Source: Dermatophagoides farinae
Taxonomy: Eukaryota; Arthropoda; Arachnida; Sarcoptiformes; Pyroglyphidae
Reading direction: 5' to 3'
DNA: 64,000 bases
Assembly: GCF_024713945.1 (NCBI RefSeq)
Contig: NC_134686.1
Location: forward strand, 3,186,001 to 3,250,000
A model generated the notes under the pieces. That model saw only the letters and a list, made by a program, of their open reading frames with translations, was not told the origin of the DNA and ran no database searches. Each line of letters opens with the position of its first letter. Within the stretch, counting starts at the first letter, position 1. The translations under genes were made by a program, and so were the position numbers. Below are positions 1 through 12,340 of this stretch, one piece after another.

Positions 1-1263
1 CTCATATCAAACAAAATCATTCAGTAGCTTTTTCCATGGAGAAATGTGGATATTTTTTTCACAAACAAATAAACAGTAGCTGCTTTGATTTCTATGTTTG
101 TGTTTGGCTTCAACTTGGTTACCATTTCCATTTCATGAAATGAAAAAAAAGAAGCTTTTGAATTCAGGTGAAAAAATCGAAACCGAAAAAAACGAACACA
201 AAAAACGACAAAGACAAATGATAAATTACAGCCGTGTAGAAGTGTAGCTTAAGTGTATGTGTTTCTATGTTGATCATCTTGGGCAATGTGTAATTGAGAA
301 TTTGAAGGAAAAGACCAAGCCAAGCCAAGTCAGGTTTGGTTGGTTGTTTCAATTTTCTGTCCACAAATTCATTCGTTCGTTGTATGTTTTTTTTTTTGGG
401 CAAAAGTTTTTCTATTTCGTTAAAATTAAACTCCTAGATGAGTGTATGGTGTACGTAAAGATAATATGTTTGTTGTATGAAATGGAAAAAAAATTCAGAT
501 ATTTCCTCGATTAATTATTATTTGCTCGACTAGCATTCGTTCTGGCTGTTTGTGTTTAGAATAAATTTTTTTTTCCAGGTTTCAGTTCATTTTTGTTCAG
601 ATCAATTAGAAATGAGAAAAAAAATCCAAGTAGCAGCTCTTCTTTTACATATGTTTTGTTTTTGTTTGAATTTTCTCTGAAAAAGTCTTGTTAGTTTTTG
701 GTTACTGTAGTAATTATTGTATTAATTATCGTGTGTACATGGATGAATTTTGTTTCAATGGGCCAAAATAAGAATCGATCCAAGTATTATTATGGACCCA
801 ATTTCCCCATTCATGATCATCATTATTATTCGCTGGACTAAAAAGTTTTGAATGTAATTATCTCATAAAAATAATAATTATTGAATGAATGCTACCGATA
901 AACCATGAATTCATTCAATTAATTTTTTCAAATGAAGGTCGAAATTTTTCTGTTTTTTTTGTGGAAAATTAATTATAAACAACATCGACGATGTGTTCTC
1001 GATATATTCATTTCTAAATTGTCACTTCATTATCATCCTCATCATCTTGAAAGTTTCAAACGGATGAATAATTATGAATTTTAATTTTTTTTTCTCTCTC
1101 TCTTACACATTCATTGTTGCTACATATATGCAATTTATTATGAATTTCACTTAACTGGAACCATGATCATAATAAAAAAAAATTATTCATTCAAATCAAA
1201 TCTTTGCGAGTCGAGTTTCTTGGTCGGAAAGTTTATTTTTATTTTTATCTGAGCAAATACATT
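1..1263. other. Non-coding, AT-rich stretch
   Basis: I see no supported gene here. The stretch has T and A runs, ATT/TAAT words and a 14-bp palindrome at 129-142 (CATTTCA|TGAAATG). Two opposed open frames around 164-514 are driven by T runs, and the minus one begins at TTG rather than ATG, so I do not call them genes. Confidence 0.6.
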
Positions 1264-1352
1264 ACAGGCCGCGGCCTATAAATAAATCTTGGATGATGAT
1301 GATTATAGCTACTGTTTATTTATATAAAGGCAGGTGTGTGTGTATGTGTTCA
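1264..1352 (+). promoter_or_regulatory. Candidate TATA + initiator core promoter
   Basis: TATATAAA lies at 1321-1328 and TCAGTC at 1350-1355. Taking the A at 1352 as +1, the TATA word starts at -31, the spacing usual for arthropod TATA/Inr promoters, and TCAGTY is the fly-type initiator consensus. About 45 bases upstream a GC-only-core palindrome, AGGCCGCGGCCT (1266-1277), runs directly into a second TATA word, TATAAATA (1277-1284). CpG-rich 12-mers are very rare in this window. I see no DPE match at +28. No open frame of note follows closely, so a transcript would need a non-coding or spliced first exon. Confidence 0.3.
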
Positions 1353-2598
1353 GTCTTCATCGTCATCATCACTATTATTAATTAGCATCGAGATTAGCGA
1401 GTTTAACATTTTTTAGAAAAAAAAAACAAAATACAAGGCTTGAACATTTCCTGTCTTATTGTTTTTGTTTCATTTTCAAAGTTGACAATTTGTTGTTGTT
1501 GTTTATTGTGATAAATTAGCATATTATACATGTTTGAAGCCGATAATTTTTTGTCCGAAATCAAATAAAATTGACCATTTTTTACTTTGTTCAAAATTAT
1601 CAGTTTGACCATAGTTTCTCACCATAATAATAATAATCATCATTATTATATGAAATTATAGTGATGAACGTCACTTGTTTTGTTTTTATTTTAGAATGAA
1701 ACAAAACGCCCATCGTTTAGTGTGTTTTGTCCACTCGAACAAACATAGTAACAACAGGACAATTGATATAATGAGAAAAAAAAACATTGTTGTCAGTTCC
1801 GTTCTGTTGTTGTTTTTTTTATCGTAGGCATCCGTTTTCTTATTATCATTTTTTTCAGCAAAAATAAAAACATTCCATAAACATTGTTATGTTGGCCACA
1901 AAATAAGTACAATCAATCAAATTCCAGTCTGGAATCTTCATTTACTTTGATTGACCGATTTAAATATTTTTCTTTTTACAAGTCCGATTTTTTTCTATTT
2001 TTTGGCTAGACAATGATGATGATGATGATAATAGTAATATGAGTGGAAAAAACCTCTCTAAATATTATATTTTGTTCAAGAAAAAAGGTATAATTTTCTC
2101 CCGAAAACGTTTTGTTGTCGATGAAACAACAACGTATTCCTAAACTGTCATTTTGCTCCGAAAAAATGGTTGAGGGTCGATTTAAAAAAAAAACTCATTA
2201 AATTGTATCCATAGCCACAACAATCACATAGCTGTTGGCAATTAACTTTTTTTTTCTTTCTGCCAAACTATTGTTATTCTTGGTGGCTGAATAAACTTTA
2301 AACTACCGACCACCACACAGTCACCAACACCGTATTATTAACCACTCATTTATCATTGACCGCTATTTCAGACAATTTTTTTTATACAGAAAAGCTACTG
2401 AAGAAACGATTCTTGTTTAATTGTTCTTGTTTTTTTTGCAAATGAATGCTTTGTTTTTTCATTTTTTTTATCAACAAATGAAACTTGGTTTGAAATGATC
2501 ATCGTTTTATCTCTCTCTTTAATTCTGATGTTTGAGTTTAGTTTATGAAGTTTACACCGGATAATGAATTCTTTTCCCGTTTATTGTTTTGACAAAAT
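1353..2598. other. Non-coding stretch downstream of candidate promoter
   Basis: No gene is supported. The stretch contains ATC and GTT triplet runs, several A8-A10 and T8 runs and ordinary AT-rich sequence. I saw no convincing 5' splice site that would define a first exon beginning at 1352. Confidence 0.5.
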
Positions 2599-2895
2599 TT
2601 GCTGGTTGTTGACAATGAATTTGATCGATTTTATCATTTATTCGTTTTGAATTGTTTTTGTTTTTATTATTTTGCTGGGGCCACTTATCAACAGTCAGTT
2701 CAAGTGGTTCAATGGCCAAAGAGGCAGAATGAATGTTCGTGTACGTCTTATAGCATTTTCCAAGATTTTTGTTTTATGATCTTGCTTGCTGATCAAATTA
2801 AATGTTGTCCATAGACGGTGCCATACTATGGTAAGGTTTATGTTTATGATGCTTTTAATTATACCAGACAGACAGCCATTGACAGCCATTGTTAG
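2599..2895 (+). other. Coding-like frame interrupted by one TAG; status unknown
   Basis: One + frame is open from 2599 (TTG, not ATG) to a TAG at 2812-2814, and then for 26 more codons to a TAG at 2893. The 3' part has a mixed, protein-like composition (for example WPKRQNECSCTSYS, then after the stop TVPYYGKVYVYDAFNYTRQT) and is less AT-rich than its surroundings. The internal stop overlaps an AG that could act as a splice acceptor, and GTAAGG at 2831 is a good donor word. The opposite strand is also open across 2695-2889, which weakens the case for either. A tandem copy of ACAGCCATTG ends the frame. It may be a decayed exon, a transposon remnant or chance; I recognise no family. Confidence 0.12.
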
Positions 2896-3155
2896 TTTAA
2901 TTTGAACTCAAACTGAAATTGTGAAATGAATCCGAAATTCAGACTGATGACAGGACTTTTTTTGTTTGTCATTTACTTGTCACAGAATCCATATTATCAT
3001 TATTGTCACAAATGGAAATGAAATTTTTTTTTTTTATTATTGTTTCGATCGATAAACGATTAAATGATCGTTAAAAATGGAGAATTGATAAAACCACCTC
3101 CACTCACAAGAAAAAGTTATTCAAAGTTTCTTAAAACGACCAAATAACAATAAAC

Positions 3156-3180
3156 TTTTATTTTATTTTATTTTATTTTT
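3156..3180 (+). repeat. (TTTTA)n pentanucleotide tract
   Basis: Four perfect TTTTA units followed by further T residues. This is the only clear pentanucleotide microsatellite I noticed. Confidence 0.85.
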
Positions 3181-3266
3181 TGTCGTTCAAATCACAAGAC
3201 AATCAAAAATTGTTTTAAAATATTCATTATATTGCACCCATTCTGGTTGCTGTTGATTTTGGTGGA

Positions 3267-3298
3267 TTTTTTTCTCGCAAAACTTTACGAGAAAAAAA
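3267..3298. repeat. 11-bp inverted repeat, low complexity
   Basis: Arms TTTTTTTCTCG (3267-3277) and CGAGAAAAAAA (3288-3298) pair perfectly around a 10-base loop. Seven of the eleven pairs are T:A runs, so chance is likely. Confidence 0.6.
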
Positions 3299-3669
3299 AA
3301 TTTCACAATGGATGTTAATTGATTTTTTTTTAGTCGGTACCGCAAAAACTATAACGCAGCAGATTTGTTGTAGTCCACAAATTCTAAAGTTTATTTCTTC
3401 TACTTCATCATGATCAAGGAAGTGATTTTTTATTTTTATTTTCTTTTTTTCTTTGGTTGTTTTTGTCGTAAACCAAAAATTGTTCAGAGTAATTAAATCT
3501 ATTTATTATTTTGCTACTGTGTTGCACAACGACAAAAAAAATGTCAGAACAGATTTCAATCTTTGACCGTTGAAGGTCGTTCAAGAATCTCTAGTTGCGA
3601 TTTCCTTTCATCTCTGATCGATTGTTTTTTTTTGAAAAGCTTGAAATCAGTTTGGTTTCATTTCTGGCA

Positions 3670-3691
3670 ATTTGATTTAATTAAATCAAAT
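3670..3691. repeat. 22-bp perfect palindrome
   Basis: The arm ATTTGATTTAA meets its exact reverse complement with no spacer. It is all AT apart from one G:C pair per arm. The TTAATTAA core contains overlapping TAAT/ATTA homeodomain half-sites. Confidence 0.8.
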
Positions 3692-4930
3692 CGATTTACA
3701 TAGAAAGAATCATTATTGTGGATGTATGTACGTTATTCATTCAAGATTTATGGGTCGAAAATCCGTTTTCTTGTTTTGTTTCAATGATGGAATATTGTTC
3801 GCATCGAGTCATGGGAAATATGGCGTTTAAAATGTTTTTTCTTGTTTGAAATAATAATTTTATGCCATAAATCCTAAAACAGCAGAATGAATGTTCACTT
3901 TAATTTAATTTATTCCATACTTTGCTTTCGATTATTTCGTCCAATTCATTCATTCATTAATTATGTAAATTTTAATCGATTTTATACTTCAAATAATGCT
4001 CTTTTTTTTCAAAAAATTGATTCATTTCGTTCAACAAATTCTTGAACAAAATATCAATACACATATTCAACAAATATATAGACGACAGATGTCGCTGTTT
4101 GATTTTAATTTTATTTCATCCATTTGATCGAAAATGCCTCTGTTGTATGATGCGTACATACAAAATCATCGAAACGAATTCAAATAATTAGCAAGTTGAA
4201 ATTTGTTCTGACAAGTGGAAATGAATATCTCGTATACACGTCAATCAATTCAAAATTGCATCCATTTCACATTCAACATGATTATTCTTTAATTATTGAA
4301 TCGATGAAATTGTCCATTCAAGCGTACGAGGCACTTTTCTCCTCTATGTTCTGATTATTTTCGGATAATCATATTTCCTAGGCCATTGAGGCGTTCCAAA
4401 ACAATTTCAAAAAAGGAATTGAAGAAAAAAAGAAAACAACAGCAAAGACAAAAGTGTTAATGAATATAGCCTTTGCACATCTGTTTTCTCTTATTGGATC
4501 ATCATCATCTCGGTGACCTACAGAATGCAAACAGTTCGTGTATTTGTGCTGGTATTTAAACAAATTTCTCTTTACGGATTCTGATCACATTGATGATGAT
4601 GAGCAAGACATTCTCAATTTGTTTTTCCTTTTAGCGGTAGCTAAACAACAACAACTCATTCGATTCTTTATTTTGAGAGATACAAACTGAAAATAATAAC
4701 AACAAAAACATTGAATACGGGGATCGAATCTGATTCAATTTCCTCGTTACTATCTTGATAATAATAGAAAAGAACAGAACCACAGAGAATAATGATTACC
4801 AAACGACGATGACCAACCTGATCGAATATAATGCACATGGTGCGGTTCTGGTTTGTTTGTATGTGTGAATGAGATTATCAGAAATTCTTGGTTTTTCCCT
4901 TCAATCTTTTTCTTTATTTGTTTGTCTGTA

Positions 4931-4950
4931 TGTGTGTGTGTGTGTGTGTG
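4931..4950 (+). repeat. (TG)10 microsatellite
   Basis: Ten perfect TG units. A similar (GT)8 tract follows at 5323-5338. Confidence 0.9.
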
Positions 4951-6117
4951 CAAAGCAAGATCATCATCACGAATAAAGATGAGATTTTTTTCTATCTAAT
5001 AACAATAATCATAATAGCATTCTTTTCGTTGGTTACTACTATTTTGATTTGATTTGTTTCACTTCGAATAAAAATACTGATGATGATGATGACGATGATC
5101 ACAAAGGAACAGGAAGCCAACCGGAGAAAGAAAAAAAAACAGTAAATCCAGGCAAAGTAAACGAAAAATAACTTATAACGGTAAATAAATATGGGTGGTT
5201 AGTCTGTTGTGGTAATGTGTCAAAATTGGTCATTTTTTCGGTCAAGCTGTATAGCTTTGTGAGATGAGATTCTTTTTTTCTTTGAATGAATGTTCAATGA
5301 AAAAACTAACCATAAATTGTGAGTGTGTGTGTGTGTGTTCACTCTTCATTGCACATTTCCATCATCATCATGGTTCACAGAATAGAAAAGATTCACAACA
5401 ACAAAAACAACAACACACAAATGTTATATTTGTATGTGCAGCTGTTGTACATAGTGATTCTTTGGATGTAATTTCTAATTTTTGTTGGCATTTCTGGAAT
5501 TTTCTTTCATTCCTATTCCAATTCCAATTCCAAATCAACAAACAACAACAACAACAACAAAATAATCATCATCAATCTGGTTGAATTGAAGAAAATGAAA
5601 AAAAATATATAGATTACAAACGCATCTCACAGATGTAAAAAAATTCTTGTTGTTTGAAAACTAACTCAAAGAAATCATCATGTATACTGTGTGGGTGTAG
5701 TGGAATTTACTTGTATTTATAATTAACTTCTGATCGTCGAAATGGGTTTTAGTGTTTCTGATTTTTCAATGGATAAAATCATCAGGATTTTTTTCATTTT
5801 ATTTTTGATCTATAATGATCAGTATGATTGGATGATTTTTCTAATGAATTCTTGTATCAAGTAGTCCAGTCATACGATTCAATTTGAATGATTTTGTGCC
5901 AAACATCTATGGGTCTCGTTTTTATTTTGTTTTCTTTGTTTTATCATCGATCCAAAAACTTGGATGATCATAAAATCTCGGAATAATTTTTCATTGAGTT
6001 CAATTCTTCACAACAAAATAATAAAAAGGTTGTCGTTTTAGTTTGCTACTACCGATTGTCAACGAAATGATCTTGTCGATTTTCAAACAACAACATTCAG
6101 GGAAAAATGTGTTCATG

Positions 6118-6136
6118 TCGATAAAATTTTTATCGA
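6118..6136. repeat. 19-nt palindrome with ATCGAT ends
   Basis: TCGATAAAA and TTTTATCGA flank a single central T. The arms resemble the TATCGATA words bound by DREF/BEAF-type factors in flies; a binding role here is inference. Confidence 0.7.
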
Positions 6137-6550
6137 TTAATATTGATTCAGTTTTCTATTATGAACAACATTGCTGTGGAATGATGTTTACCAATTAATG
6201 AACGGGGCAATTTATGACCTATTTTTTCCTGTTGTTTGTTGTCATCAAAGTGCTAATTTTAGATTAGATATCGTTATTATTATTATTATTGCCATCATTC
6301 ATGGTTATTATCATTATTATTGTTTATGAAATCGACATGAGAATTCTTTGAATTTTCTCTCGCTTTCTGTGTATGCGATCAATACCGAATAATAAACCAT
6401 TTGGGGCCAAACGGAAATGGCAAACATTAAAACATTGCATATACATTGGTATATAGCCAATTGTGAATCGTTTGATTGACCAGAAAATAAAAGATATCAA
6501 CATCAAAAACAATTATGATAATATCATCATCATCATCGCCATTATTATGA

Positions 6551-6571
6551 TTGTTGTTGTTGTTGTTGTTA
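6551..6571 (+). repeat. (TTG)7 microsatellite
   Basis: Perfect TTG/GTT tract of about seven units. On the opposite strand it reads as CAA and yields an Asn run in a spurious frame. Confidence 0.85.
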
Positions 6572-6962
6572 TTGATAATAATTGATTCGAATGTAATATT
6601 ATAACGGGAAAAATGTTTGATTTTTCCTCTCTTTTTTTCACAATTTTCCATCACCGTGATCATAGCAGTCGAACATTGAACTGGTTTTTTTTCTGAATTC
6701 AATGAATATAATGATGACTCGGTTTAGATTTTGAATTAAAAAAATACTGACAATATAATATGGGTATATAATATGAATATTTGATATCCATCGATCAGAA
6801 GAATTCGTAGTATCTCATTTTTTCAACATTAATATGGATTTCCGTTGGCATTTTTTCTAGCTTGAAAACAACTTGCTGAAGGACTGAATTATTTTTGCAT
6901 TTGATGACAGTCATTAATTATTCCTCGTTTACACCAAATGAAAGATTTTTGAATGAAAAAAC

Positions 6963-6978
6963 CTACCCAAATGGGTAG
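6963..6978. repeat. Short GC-containing dyad CTACCCA-aa-TGGGTAG
   Basis: Perfect 7-bp arms with a 2-base centre. It has more G:C pairs than most dyads in this window, so it may be a protein-binding site. Confidence 0.6.
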
Positions 6979-7401
6979 ATGCCGACGATTAACTTGATGA
7001 GATTCTCATTTTTAAGTTTAGGATTTTTTTTCACTATTCATCCGATTTGCCTGATTGTGAATTAAATACATTCATTACGTTCACATACATCATATTCATT
7101 TATATCCAAGTTTGGCTAGATTGGTGTAAAAGCAGATCAAAATTCTTCATTTTCAAATAACTCTCTCTCTCTCTTTCTGTATTTCTGTATGAATGTGTCG
7201 GTGCCGATATCCGATGATGAATTTATATATTTTTATTTTCGACAAACATTATCAATCTGAAAGAAATTTTTCTTGCAAAAATGATGTTTCTCTTTCTCTC
7301 TCTCTCTCTTTTTACTAATGGATTTCATTGAATGAAAGGCTGATGAATATGCCGGTTGGTTTTTTCTTGACCATAAATTGTTTGTTGAGAATATCATTAT
7401 C

Positions 7402-7428
7402 ATGATGATGATGATGATGATGATGATT
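7402..7428 (+). repeat. (ATG)9 microsatellite
   Basis: Nine perfect ATG units, read as His codons on the opposite strand. Confidence 0.9.
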
Positions 7429-8204
7429 AGGATTTGAATTTATCATGTCTACATGGACTGATGATATTTCATCGTAGAAAAAAATGACTAAAGAGCAAGC
7501 TGATTTGATTTTCTTTATTCGCACTTTTGCTTCGATTTTGATGTCGATCAATTTTCGTTTTTTATCGATATTCATCGATTTTTTCCCTATAATCATAATG
7601 ATGATGATTACATAAGATCAAGCCATCAAATAGAACATAACAATAACACCAAACTGTTGGTAGTAGATGCACACATTCACTGATTATCTCATATCTTCTG
7701 AACTTGATTGTAATGTCAGTGCACACACACACATCACCATAGTAAGGCGATCCTTTAATTAGTCTGTCTTTTTTGTTCTGTGCTAGGTAAATTTAATGAT
7801 GATGGCAATCTCTAGTCAGTTAGTTTCAAGATGATGTAAAACAACCAATGTTTGATTTGAATTGGCTCTTTTTTTTGTTTTTTCTTCTCTGCTGTGTTAT
7901 TTGCCATTCTCACAATGAAAGAATAATGAAAACATGACGGTCATGATGATGATTTGATTTCCTGGTTTTTCGGCAACAGCGATTCTCTTGAATAAGGTGT
8001 TGGAATGAACAAAAGATGCATGAATCGGCATTGATCAACATTTATTATCCATAACAAATGTCCGTTATCCTTAAATGGACATTATCACGTGATTGTAATC
8101 GATCAACAATATCATCATATTGATAAACAAATGTTTTTTCAAGTTTGATGAATGTTAATGAATGATTTGTGCGAATAAAAAAAGACAGGTGCATACATAA
8201 CACT

Positions 8205-8227
8205 ATCATCATCATCATCATCATCAT
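8205..8227 (+). repeat. (ATC)n microsatellite
   Basis: About 7.7 perfect ATC units, producing a Met run in a spurious minus-strand frame. Confidence 0.9.
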
Positions 8228-9672
8228 TTGTTTTTCATATGTAATTGGAGTAACGATACCGATAATGATGGATACAGTCAATTATCCAATGAACTATATC
8301 AAAAGAACTTTGATTCATTCATGATCAATAAAAAAAAGCGTGGAAACAATAAAAATTATTATTGGTTAGCTTTGATTGATTTAATTTGTCTTTCTCTCTG
8401 TTTTTGTGGTTAATATTCTTCAATATAATAATAATAAGCACACACATTGCTGAGGCATACAACTTTTTTGGTTCGACAGTTTATTATTCATTTTTCAGCC
8501 AGTTCTCGATCATCATCGATTGTATTTTTTTCTTATTGTAGTCGCGAGTGTTTGACATTTCATACAATCGATCGCGTATAGTTTGTTGTTTGATTGATTG
8601 GTTTTTTCATTATGTTTCTCTGAAATAACCACAACAAGAACAACAAAGATGATGATTGTCTATGTCATCGATTTTTTTTTCATTTTTTGGTTTGAGAAGG
8701 AAATAATCGCCATCATCACTTGGAGATGGTGATGATGATTTGAAAAGGCAAAAATATTTGAACATCAATTGTTTTCGGATAACAGTGATCAAACTGTGAA
8801 TTTATTTTTCCAGTTTTCTGTCCTTTGTTTTCGGTGATTATCATGTTGTTGTCGATGTTATTCACTTGTTGTGGCCAATAGTCATTTAGATTTCAGCGAT
8901 TTAATCGATATAATCAGAGCATTGATCGATTTGATATGATTTTTTTTTATCAATTGTTGTTGATGATTGCCGATTTCGAACATTTTGCATTGATTGGTTG
9001 TATAAAATATTTTTTTCGCTCTGATTAAAATGTTTTGAAATTTGAATTTTTTCTTTTAAAAAAAGTCAAAGAAGATTTTTTCATGAATGTTTTTTTTAGT
9101 AAACATCTCATCATCTTAATTCCATACGAAATGACCAGCAACTAGTCTCAGTTCCAATTAAAACAATCACGCAAATTTGTTTTCAGCTGCTTTCAAAATT
9201 CTCAGCAGGGAATTCGTGCAGCCTGAATGAATGAATCTGACTTATGGAATGGTTAGATATCTTCTTTATTTTTTTTTCTGTGTCATGTGTTTTATTTCTG
9301 TCTTTCATGTCTCTAACCTAATCATCGATGATGATTTTGGTTGTGATTGATATTCTTTGACCATTTTTCGGCTGAAAATAATAAAACCAGGACACTTAAG
9401 TAATTCGAATTTAGTAATTAAAAGAACTATTCAAGAAGGTGAAACCGGTCCACAACGAAAAAAAAACTAAAAGACTCAACGACATTCACATTTGACATTT
9501 GCTGATTAATATCATTGAAAATGGTAATAGTTATCAATAACATCCGCATCATCATTAACGATCAATTATCTTTAGCTTTCCGCCTTGAATTTTGTCTGTA
9601 AAAACAAAAAAAAATTCGTAAAAGCACAAACGAATCAGCAATTGTTTAATTGCTCACGCAAAATAAAATCCA

Positions 9673-9921
9673 ATGTTCAATTCTAGTAATGGTAAAGATA
9701 ATAAGAATAAAAACTCTAAGGTGATGGCCACTTACACTGGCCAAGGTTTGATGATAAAATTTCCTTCCAAAAAAGGAATGACCTTTAACCTTGTTGTCTT
9801 TATATGTCAAGTCATAGCTTCTATGATAATGATGGATAGAAATGGATTACCTTTTGAATTTTCTATTTTTTTTGGCTGGCCCTCATTTGTGTCTCATGTG
9901 TTTGATTTAATTGAGTGCTAG
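9673..9921 (+). other. Unassigned 82-codon ATG open frame
   Basis: The frame starts at a true ATG and ends at TAG. The N-terminal 25 residues are polar and rich in Lys and Asn. The middle is hydrophobic (around residues 38-53, with VVFICQVIASMIMM) and the C-terminal third is aromatic. I recognise no domain. The length is within chance expectation for this composition, so coding status is unproven. Confidence 0.1.
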
Positions 9922-11259
9922 AATGACTATTTTGATGATGATCATTTTCCATTCACTACTAGTGTATGCTACCTGTATTTTTAGAACTTAATAGTGGTGG
10001 TTACCAACTACCATACTTGAATCGTGTTTCAGTGGCCTTTTTTCTGTAGGCGAGAAATGAATTAAAATGTTGATTATGATGATGATGATGATGATGACCC
10101 CCTCTGAATGAATGACGAATGGATGGCTAATTCATCATCAATTTTTTTTCGTTTTTTGTTGTTGGTTGGATGATTAGATTCTTGTTTTGGTCGGATGGTT
10201 GGTTGGCTGTTGTCATTGTCAATGTTAATGGCCCAGTATTGTGTGGATCATGTTAATTTTCATTCTTATCCATCATGAAGGAATGATAATCATTGGACAA
10301 GATAACATCCGTTTGAATGTGTCACAAGTTTGAATTTTTGTTCATTAGAAAGACATTGTTGTGGTCATTTTTTCGTTTTTGTTTGTATTAATGTTGCGTG
10401 ATTAGTTTTACAAATCAAATGATAATGATTTGCTTGTTCGTTTGTTTTGTATTCATCGATCAATGTCCAATGTTTCGTTGGTTATTGAATGAAAAATTTA
10501 TTGTTTAAATTGAAAATTTTCTAAAAAATGAATCCCGATTCTAGAATCATTTTGTTTTTGTTCAATCAAAAACAATTGATTAAGACCCAGATGATTTCGA
10601 TTGCAGCAACAAAATGTGTGTTTGTATTCAAATAACAAGGTGCGAAATAAACATGACATGATCATAACAACTCTTCACAGTGTTTTTTCCAACATTTTTG
10701 GTCACACGGTCAGTGGTTTGATTTTCTTCTGATATTCAAATATGATAAATACGTCAATGATATGATAGAAAATGACCAACAGCGAAATTTTCATTGACAT
10801 GGAAATTATACAGTACGTGCGGTTTTGTTTCGAATAGTTTGTTGTTGTTGTCAAAGTTGACACGTTATAATCATTTTGTTTTTTATTGTGTGTGTGTGTG
10901 TGAACCCTGTTCATAAACTCAGATGATGATGGTTTGTTTTTTGGCTACTCCTTTTGATGTAAAATTTTGTTTGTTGAAAATTTATGAATTTTTTTTTGTT
11001 CATTTTTTCTGTAACAATCATCATCATCGTTGTAATAATGACCTAGGTGACATTTATATTACAATGTTTAAACTGGAAAATGTAAAACGTTTTGACCGGG
11101 GTTGAAACAACAAATACAGTAGTAGCAGTGGTCACATTGTATTTTTATTATTACACAGAAAGGTTTTTTGTCCATGAATGATCAGACTGACTATACGTAT
11201 TTGAAATATTCAAGCTTCTCGTTTTTTTTCAGTCATTCATTCATTCTACTCGCTTTGTT

Positions 11260-11261
<2 letters not shown>

Positions 11262-11334
<73 letters not shown>
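11262..11334 (+). repeat. Compound microsatellite (AC)31(TA)5
   Basis: 63 bases of perfect AC followed by 10 bases of TA. This is the longest uninterrupted simple repeat in the window and likely to be length-polymorphic. Confidence 0.95.
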
Positions 11335-12318
11335 CTTTGTATCGTTTTAATAATAACATACTTGACAGGCTAAACGTGTTTGGACTTGGTTTTTTTGGTC
11401 TGCTTTCATTCTAACATCTTCCGGCTCAGTTTCTTTCTTTTTGACACCTTTTCAAAGTTGTTGTTGATGATCATGAAAAGAATGAATTGGAAAACGAATG
11501 ACTCACACCAAACATGTATGGACCAAAATGAACATGTCAATCATGTGTCAACAGTGTAAAAAATAAAATTCTTGTTCGATATCGCTTGCCATTCAGATCA
11601 ATTCAATTCATTTTTTGATCGATCCTATATGGTCCTATGGTGTTGGTGAACACAACAAACGACCGAAAAAAATATTTAATCCGGTATTTGGCCCGGTCCT
11701 GTCCTGTTTGGTTTCATGTAAATGATCAATGAGAGATTAATATTTTTTTTTGTTATCCATTACATGTTTGGAATGTTGCATTACAATCCAATTTAGCCCA
11801 GATGATGTTTGTATGTTTGAAAATGAATTGAGAAATCTTTTCAAAAATTCGTTATTGTATTCAGGCAGCAAGATGACCTCTGAAATAATCACACAAGAAA
11901 TAATGAGAAAAAGATGTCCATGAATATTCGAGAATTTTAATTTAAATTCTCAGCAGGCGAAACGATTGTATAGTGGATCTGAACCGAAAAAAACGTGCTT
12001 CAATGTCAGAATAACAATGAAAAAAAAAGAAAGAAAATGACCGCTTTTTATTTACAAGTTCAAAGACAGGTATATGTGGATAGATCCTATTGTATAATTG
12101 ACTCGTCAAAAAATTTTGATGATGCTCATCATTTCTTATTGTTGATCACTTTCATCGCTGTTCATTTTGTATTGCTAATGATGAAAAACAATAATGATAA
12201 GCCGATCTTGTCTGATATCTTATCATACACCTGGCCATGTATATTTTATTTATGCGTATGACACAAATATACGATACCCGTGGTGTGTGAGTGTGTGTAG
12301 GATCCATAACACAAAAAA

Positions 12319-12340
12319 TTGAACATGAAAAAATGTTCAA
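12319..12340. repeat. 8-bp inverted repeat
   Basis: TTGAACAT and ATGTTCAA are perfect arms separated by GAAAAA. Confidence 0.6.

Larger units (their letters stand above)
2896..9672. other. Gene-free, repeat-rich stretch
   Basis: I see no supported gene over about 6.8 kb. The content is AT-rich sequence with TG, CAA/GTT, ATG/CAT and CT microsatellites and several dyads listed separately. Open frames here are short and mostly homopolymers encoded by microsatellites (for example His, Asn or Met runs on the minus strand near 6.4-8.3 kb). Confidence 0.6.

Noticed and set aside
6427..6702. Asn/Asp-rich minus-strand open frame
   Set aside because: It begins at TTG and its bulk is translated TTG and ATC microsatellites.
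11168..11350. Thr-His repeat protein
   Set aside because: Pure translation of the (AC)31 microsatellite.
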